From: Rhodoferax sp.
Lineage (GTDB): Bacteria; Pseudomonadota; Gammaproteobacteria; Burkholderiales; Burkholderiaceae_C
Reading direction: 5' to 3'
Assembly (NCBI GenBank): GCA_028292305.1
Contig: JAQGMQ010000622.1
Location: 1 to 9,611 of the forward strand
DNA: 9,611 nucleotides
The notes under the pieces were generated by a model that saw only the letters and a list, made by a program, of their open reading frames with translations, was not told where the DNA came from and did no database searches. Below are positions 6,884 through 9,611 of the stretch, one piece after another. The number at the start of each line of letters is the position of its first letter. The first letter of the stretch is position 1. A program made the position numbers and the translations under genes.

Positions 6884-8446
6884 GTGAACACCGCTGACCT
6901 GGCATCGTCGGCGTTGGCCGGCAGCCCTGCGTCAACTCCGACGCCGACACCGACGCCGATGCCGACGCCGACGCCCATTCTTGCGCTGCGCCGCATCGAC
7001 AAGCGTTATGGCGCGACCCATGCGCTGAAGGGCGTCGACCTGGCCTTCAACGCCGGCGAGGTGCATGCCATCGTGGGTGAAAACGGCGCCGGCAAATCGA
7101 CGCTGATCAAACTGCTGACCGGGGTGATCCCGCGCACCAGCGGCGAGATCCTGTGGCGTAACCAGCCCGTCGCGCTGTCCACGCCGCACGAGGCGATCGA
7201 CCTGGGCATCAACGCGGTGCACCAGGAAGTCATCCTGTGCCGACAACTCAGCGTGGCCGCCAACATCTTCCTCGGCGACGAGAAGGCGCGCTTCGGCATC
7301 CTGCAGACCCGCGCCATGGAGCGCGCGGCGCAGGCCATCCTCGACGACCTCGGCTTTCACCTGCGCGCCGATGTGATGCTGGGCGCGCTGACCATCGGGC
7401 AGCAGCAACTGGTGGCCACGGCCCGCGCCGCCACCCGCGGCACGCGCTTCCTGATCTTCGACGAGCCCACGGCCTACCTCACCCGGCAGGAAGCGGCCCA
7501 GCTGTTCACGCTGATCCGCCGGCTGCACGGCCAGGGCGTGACCATCGTCTACATCAGCCACCGGCTCGAGGAAGTGTTCGAGCTGGCCGACCGCGTGACC
7601 ATCCTGCGCGACGGCGCCCTGGTGTCGACCAGCCCTATCGCCGCGCTGGACGAGGCCAGCGTGATCCGCGGCATGGTCAACCGGTCGATCGCCGACGTGT
7701 ATTACAAAGCGGCGGTGCCACCCGGGCCGACGCTGCTGGCGGTGCGCAACTTCTCCGGCCCCGGTTTCAGCGACGTGTCGCTGGCCGTGCGCGCGGGCGA
7801 GATCGCGGGGCTGTACGGGCTCATCGGCGCGGGCCGCAGCGAGTTCGTGCAAACCCTGTTCGGCCGGTTTCGGTCCAGCGGCGGCGAGGTCATCTACAAG
7901 GGTGCGCCGGTACGCATCCGCAACGAGGCCGACGCCATCGCACGCGGCATTGCCCTGGTGCCCGAGAGCCGGCGCGACCAGGGCCTGTGCCTGAACCTCG
8001 GGCTCGACTTCAACCTGAACCTGCCCATCCTCCAGCGCCTGACGCACGGCCTGACGATCTCGGGCGCCGAGCACCGCCAGGCCGCCGACGGGCAGATCGA
8101 CCATCTGCGCATCAAGGCGGCGGCGCGCGGCGCGCTGGCGTCGTCGCTGTCGGGCGGCAACCAGCAGAAGATCGTGGTGGGCAAATGGCTCAACCACGGC
8201 GCCAGCCTGTTCATCTTCGACGAGCCCACGGTGGGCGTGGACGTGGGCACCAAGGTCGAGATCTACAAGGTGTTCGCCGAGCTGCTGAAGAACGGCGCGG
8301 CCATCATCCTGATCTCGTCCTATCTGCCCGAAGTCTACGAGCTGGCCGACCACCTGCACGTGTTCCGCGCCGGCCGCCTGGTGGCCAGCCACGCGCACAA
8401 GGCCGCCAGCGCCGAACGCATCCTGACCGAGGCGCTCGGCGCCTGA
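6884..8446 (+). CDS. Sugar-type ABC transporter ATP-binding protein, two-domain (RbsA/MglA family)
   Basis: Cytoplasmic ATPase with two fused ABC domains. Domain 1 is complete: Walker A GENGAGKST (65-73), Q-loop Gln114, signature-like LTIGQQQ (169-175), Walker B FLIFDEP (189-195) and His226 (YISHR). Domain 2 has the family's usual degenerate site: GLIGAGRS (312-319) in place of Walker A, Glu361 (PESRRDQG) in the Q-loop area, a good LSGGNQQK (422-429), Walker B FIFDEP (443-448), and Ser479 where the switch His would be. This matches RbsA-type proteins, so only one fully active site is expected. The GTG start at 6884 gives 520 aa; E. coli RbsA is 501. The N-terminus carries an unusual Thr-Pro repeat (residues 18-31). 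ATG at 6959 (Met26), inside the repeat, would give 495 aa but has no visible ribosome site. The gene starts 6 nt after the binding-protein stop. Confidence 0.94.
   Translation: MNTADLASSALAGSPASTPTPTPTPMPTPTPILALRRIDKRYGATHALKGVDLAFNAGEVHAIVGENGAGKSTLIKLLTGVIPRTSGEILWRNQPVALSTPHEAIDLGINAVHQEVILCRQLSVAANIFLGDEKARFGILQTRAMERAAQAILDDLGFHLRADVMLGALTIGQQQLVATARAATRGTRFLIFDEPTAYLTRQEAAQLFTLIRRLHGQGVTIVYISHRLEEVFELADRVTILRDGALVSTSPIAALDEASVIRGMVNRSIADVYYKAAVPPGPTLLAVRNFSGPGFSDVSLAVRAGEIAGLYGLIGAGRSEFVQTLFGRFRSSGGEVIYKGAPVRIRNEADAIARGIALVPESRRDQGLCLNLGLDFNLNLPILQRLTHGLTISGAEHRQAADGQIDHLRIKAAARGALASSLSGGNQQKIVVGKWLNHGASLFIFDEPTVGVDVGTKVEIYKVFAELLKNGAAIILISSYLPEVYELADHLHVFRAGRLVASHAHKAASAERILTEALGA
6935..6976 (+). 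repeat. Hexanucleotide (CCGACG) tandem repeat encoding a Thr-Pro tract
   Basis: Six near-perfect copies of CCGACG (6938-6973; variants CCGACA and CCGATG) lie in frame at the start of the RbsA-type gene and encode alternating Thr and Pro with one Met. Since the unit is six bases, changes in copy number would lengthen or shorten the tract without breaking the frame. The tract lies before the first conserved beta strand, so it is likely a flexible leader or untranslated if Met26 is the true start. Confidence 0.85.
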
Positions 8447-8473
8447 TCATCCACTTTATCCAAGACCGCGCCG

Positions 8474-9451
8474 ATGACGTCATCCACTGAAGACCAGAAA
8501 CCCGCCGCCCCCGTCAAACCCAACACCGGCCTGAACTTCCTGCTGAGCCTGACCCTGCTCGGCCTGCTGCTCGTCATGTGGCTGGCGCTGGCCCTGAGCA
8601 CCGAAACCTTCTGGACGGGCGTGAACTTCAGCAACCTCATGCGCCAGGCCGCGCTGTGGGCCATCATCGCCATCGGCCAGACCTTCGTGATCATCACCGC
8701 CGGCATCGACCTGTCGGTGGGCGCGGTGATCGGCTTCTCGAGCGTGGTGGTGGCGATGCTGCTGCAGGCCGGCTACCCGGTGTGGGCGTCGATTGCCCTG
8801 ACGCTGCTGATGGGTGTGGCCATCGGCCTGTTCCATGGCTTCGGCATCGTGAAGCTCGGCCTGCCGCCGTTCATCATGACGCTGGCCACCATGACCGCCC
8901 TGCGCGGCATCGGCCTGCTGATGACCAACGGATCGACCATCTCCATCACCGTGGACGAATTCACCAACTTCTCGCGCGAAAGCCTGTTCGGCATCCCCAA
9001 CCTCTTCCTGATGGTGATCCTGGTGGCGGTGCCGGCCTTCGTGCTGCTGCACCTGAGCCGCTGGGGCCGCTACATCTTTGCCGTGGGCAGCAACGCCGAA
9101 GCGGCGCGGCTGTCGGGCGTGAACGTGAAGGCGGTGGTCTACCTGGCCTACACCGTGTCGGCGCTGCTGGCCACCTTCGCCGGCATCCTGACCGCGTCGC
9201 GCATCGGCGTGGGCGTGGCCACCACGGGGGATGGCTGGGAGCTGCAGTCGATCGCGTCGTCGGTGATCGGCGGCACCAGCCTGTTCGGCGCAGTGGGCTC
9301 GATCCACGGGCCGCTGATCGGCTCGTTCCTTTTGACCACGATTGCCAATGGGGCGAATCTGTTGAACATCAACCCGTTTTGGCAGCGGATCATTACGGGG
9401 GGGTTGATTATTGTGATTGTTTATTTTGATCAGATGCGGAGGAAGAAGTGA
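8474..9451 (+). CDS. Sugar-type ABC transporter permease (RbsC family, BPD_transp_2)
   Basis: Inner-membrane channel of the CUT2 importer, probably acting as a homodimer with the two-domain ATPase and the RbsB-like protein. The 325-aa product has a polar N-terminal tail (1-20) and then about eight to ten hydrophobic segments. Family hallmarks are clear: TAGIDLSVGA (75-84), LPPFIMTLATM (130-140), the cytoplasmic coupling segment GSNAEAARLSGVNV (205-218), SVIGGTSLFGAVGSIHGPLIG (263-283) and the C-terminal RIITGGLIIVIVYFDQMRRKK (305-325). Length equals typical RbsC (about 320). ATG at 8474 follows the ATPase stop by 27 nt and has only a poor ribosome site. The protein end is conserved, yet from about codon 286 on codon use changes abruptly to T-ending codons, TTG, GGG and AGG, unlike the rest of the operon. 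Confidence 0.95.
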   Translation: MTSSTEDQKPAAPVKPNTGLNFLLSLTLLGLLLVMWLALALSTETFWTGVNFSNLMRQAALWAIIAIGQTFVIITAGIDLSVGAVIGFSSVVVAMLLQAGYPVWASIALTLLMGVAIGLFHGFGIVKLGLPPFIMTLATMTALRGIGLLMTNGSTISITVDEFTNFSRESLFGIPNLFLMVILVAVPAFVLLHLSRWGRYIFAVGSNAEAARLSGVNVKAVVYLAYTVSALLATFAGILTASRIGVGVATTGDGWELQSIASSVIGGTSLFGAVGSIHGPLIGSFLLTTIANGANLLNINPFWQRIITGGLIIVIVYFDQMRRKK

Positions 9452-9611
9452 GGTGAACGCGCCGCCCTACCCTGTTCGCCTCGAGCTTTTTGAAGGGTCT
9501 GGTTCGGGTTGTTATGGCTGGTTGATTTGTCAACGTCTGTTGATGCCGCTGGCCGGGAGTCGCCCGGCGGCGAGTCACCTTCTTTTGCTTCGCCAAAAGA
9601 AGCTAACGGAA
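9452..9611. other. Non-coding tail after the permease gene, with inverted repeats
   Basis: No gene is seen up to the window edge. The first ~90 bases are G/T-rich and C-poor on the + strand, continuing the composition of the end of the permease gene. A GTTGA-TTTG-TCAAC hairpin is at 9521-9534, and its right arm can also pair with GTTG at 9539-9542. Then come GCCGGG-AGTCG-CCCGGC (9552-9568) and CTTCTTTTG-CTTCGC-CAAAAGAAG (9579-9602). No classic hairpin plus T-tract lies directly after the stop at 9451. The short reading frames here look accidental. Confidence 0.6.
9552..9602. repeat. Paired-hairpin intergenic element, probably a dispersed Burkholderiales repeat
   Basis: Two perfect inverted repeats stand 10 bases apart: a 6-bp stem with a 5-base loop (9552-9568) and a 9-bp stem with the loop CTTCGC (9579-9602). 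The second closely resembles a hairpin seen repeatedly between genes in Comamonadaceae genomes, where it often reads TTTCTTTTGCTTCGCC and then CAAAAGAAA; that likeness is from memory. The pair could act as a bidirectional transcription terminator or mRNA 3'-end stabiliser, because the stem has T-rich and A-rich arms. The element may continue past the window edge. Confidence 0.6.

Noticed and set aside
6932..8398. Long minus-strand open frame (488 codons) opposite the RbsA-type gene
   Set aside because: It mirrors a clearly conserved two-domain ATPase. Its product is rich in His, Arg, Gln and Gly with no recognisable domain, the usual antisense shadow in high-GC DNA.
9408..9596. Minus-strand 62-codon frame at the right edge
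   Set aside because: It covers the hairpin repeats and the permease end, has no ribosome site I can see, and has no recognisable features.
1..9611. CRISPR arrays, tRNA/rRNA genes, insertion sequences or phage genes
   Set aside because: I saw no spaced direct repeats, cloverleaf-like sequence, transposase motifs or terminal inverted repeats. The coding content is fully explained by transporter and peptidase genes.

Overview
The window is high-GC bacterial DNA with strong G/C preference at third codon positions, and every gene is on the + strand. Gene style, codon use and a CTTCTTTTG...CAAAAGAAG hairpin at the right edge suggest a betaproteobacterium of the order Burkholderiales, probably Comamonadaceae (Variovorax/Acidovorax-like). 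This placement is inferred from memory of such genomes, not from a search.

Left block (1-5674): an almost gapless operon for a peptide/nickel/opine-family ABC importer plus a peptidase. In order it holds the C-terminal part of an SBP_bac_5 periplasmic binding protein (cut by the window edge), a DppB-type permease, a DppC-type permease, a DppD/OppD-type ATPase, a DppF/OppF-type ATPase and an M19 (renal dipeptidase family) metallopeptidase. Junctions are 15 nt apart, ATGA overlaps (twice), a 13-nt overlap and a 23-nt gap, which indicates one translationally coupled unit. The likely logic is import of a small peptide or peptide-like compound followed by cytoplasmic cleavage. The peptidase has Cys where the family's first metal-binding motif (His-x-Asp) normally has Asp.

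Middle (5675-5905): a 231-bp gap, the only one before the tail. It holds several short inverted repeats, two CTAGG boxes 33 bp apart and a strong Shine-Dalgarno before the next gene. It is the natural site for the promoter and operators of the second block.

Right block (5906-9451): a complete RbsB-RbsA-RbsC-type (CUT2) sugar importer: a binding protein with signal peptide, a two-domain ATPase with the usual degenerate second nucleotide site, and a membrane permease. No kinase, isomerase or regulator is visible, so the substrate cannot be named. The ATPase has an unusual Thr-Pro tract at its N-terminus encoded by a hexanucleotide repeat.

Tail (9452-9611): no gene, but a small cluster of inverted repeats including what looks like a dispersed intergenic element. 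The last ~40 codons of the permease gene switch sharply to G/T-rich, C-poor codons, and this composition continues into the tail.

Overall this is two ordinary nutrient-uptake operons side by side. I do not see a clearly new system. The points most worth checking are the altered metal motif of the M19 enzyme, the composition break at the end of the permease gene, and the repeats in the two non-coding stretches.
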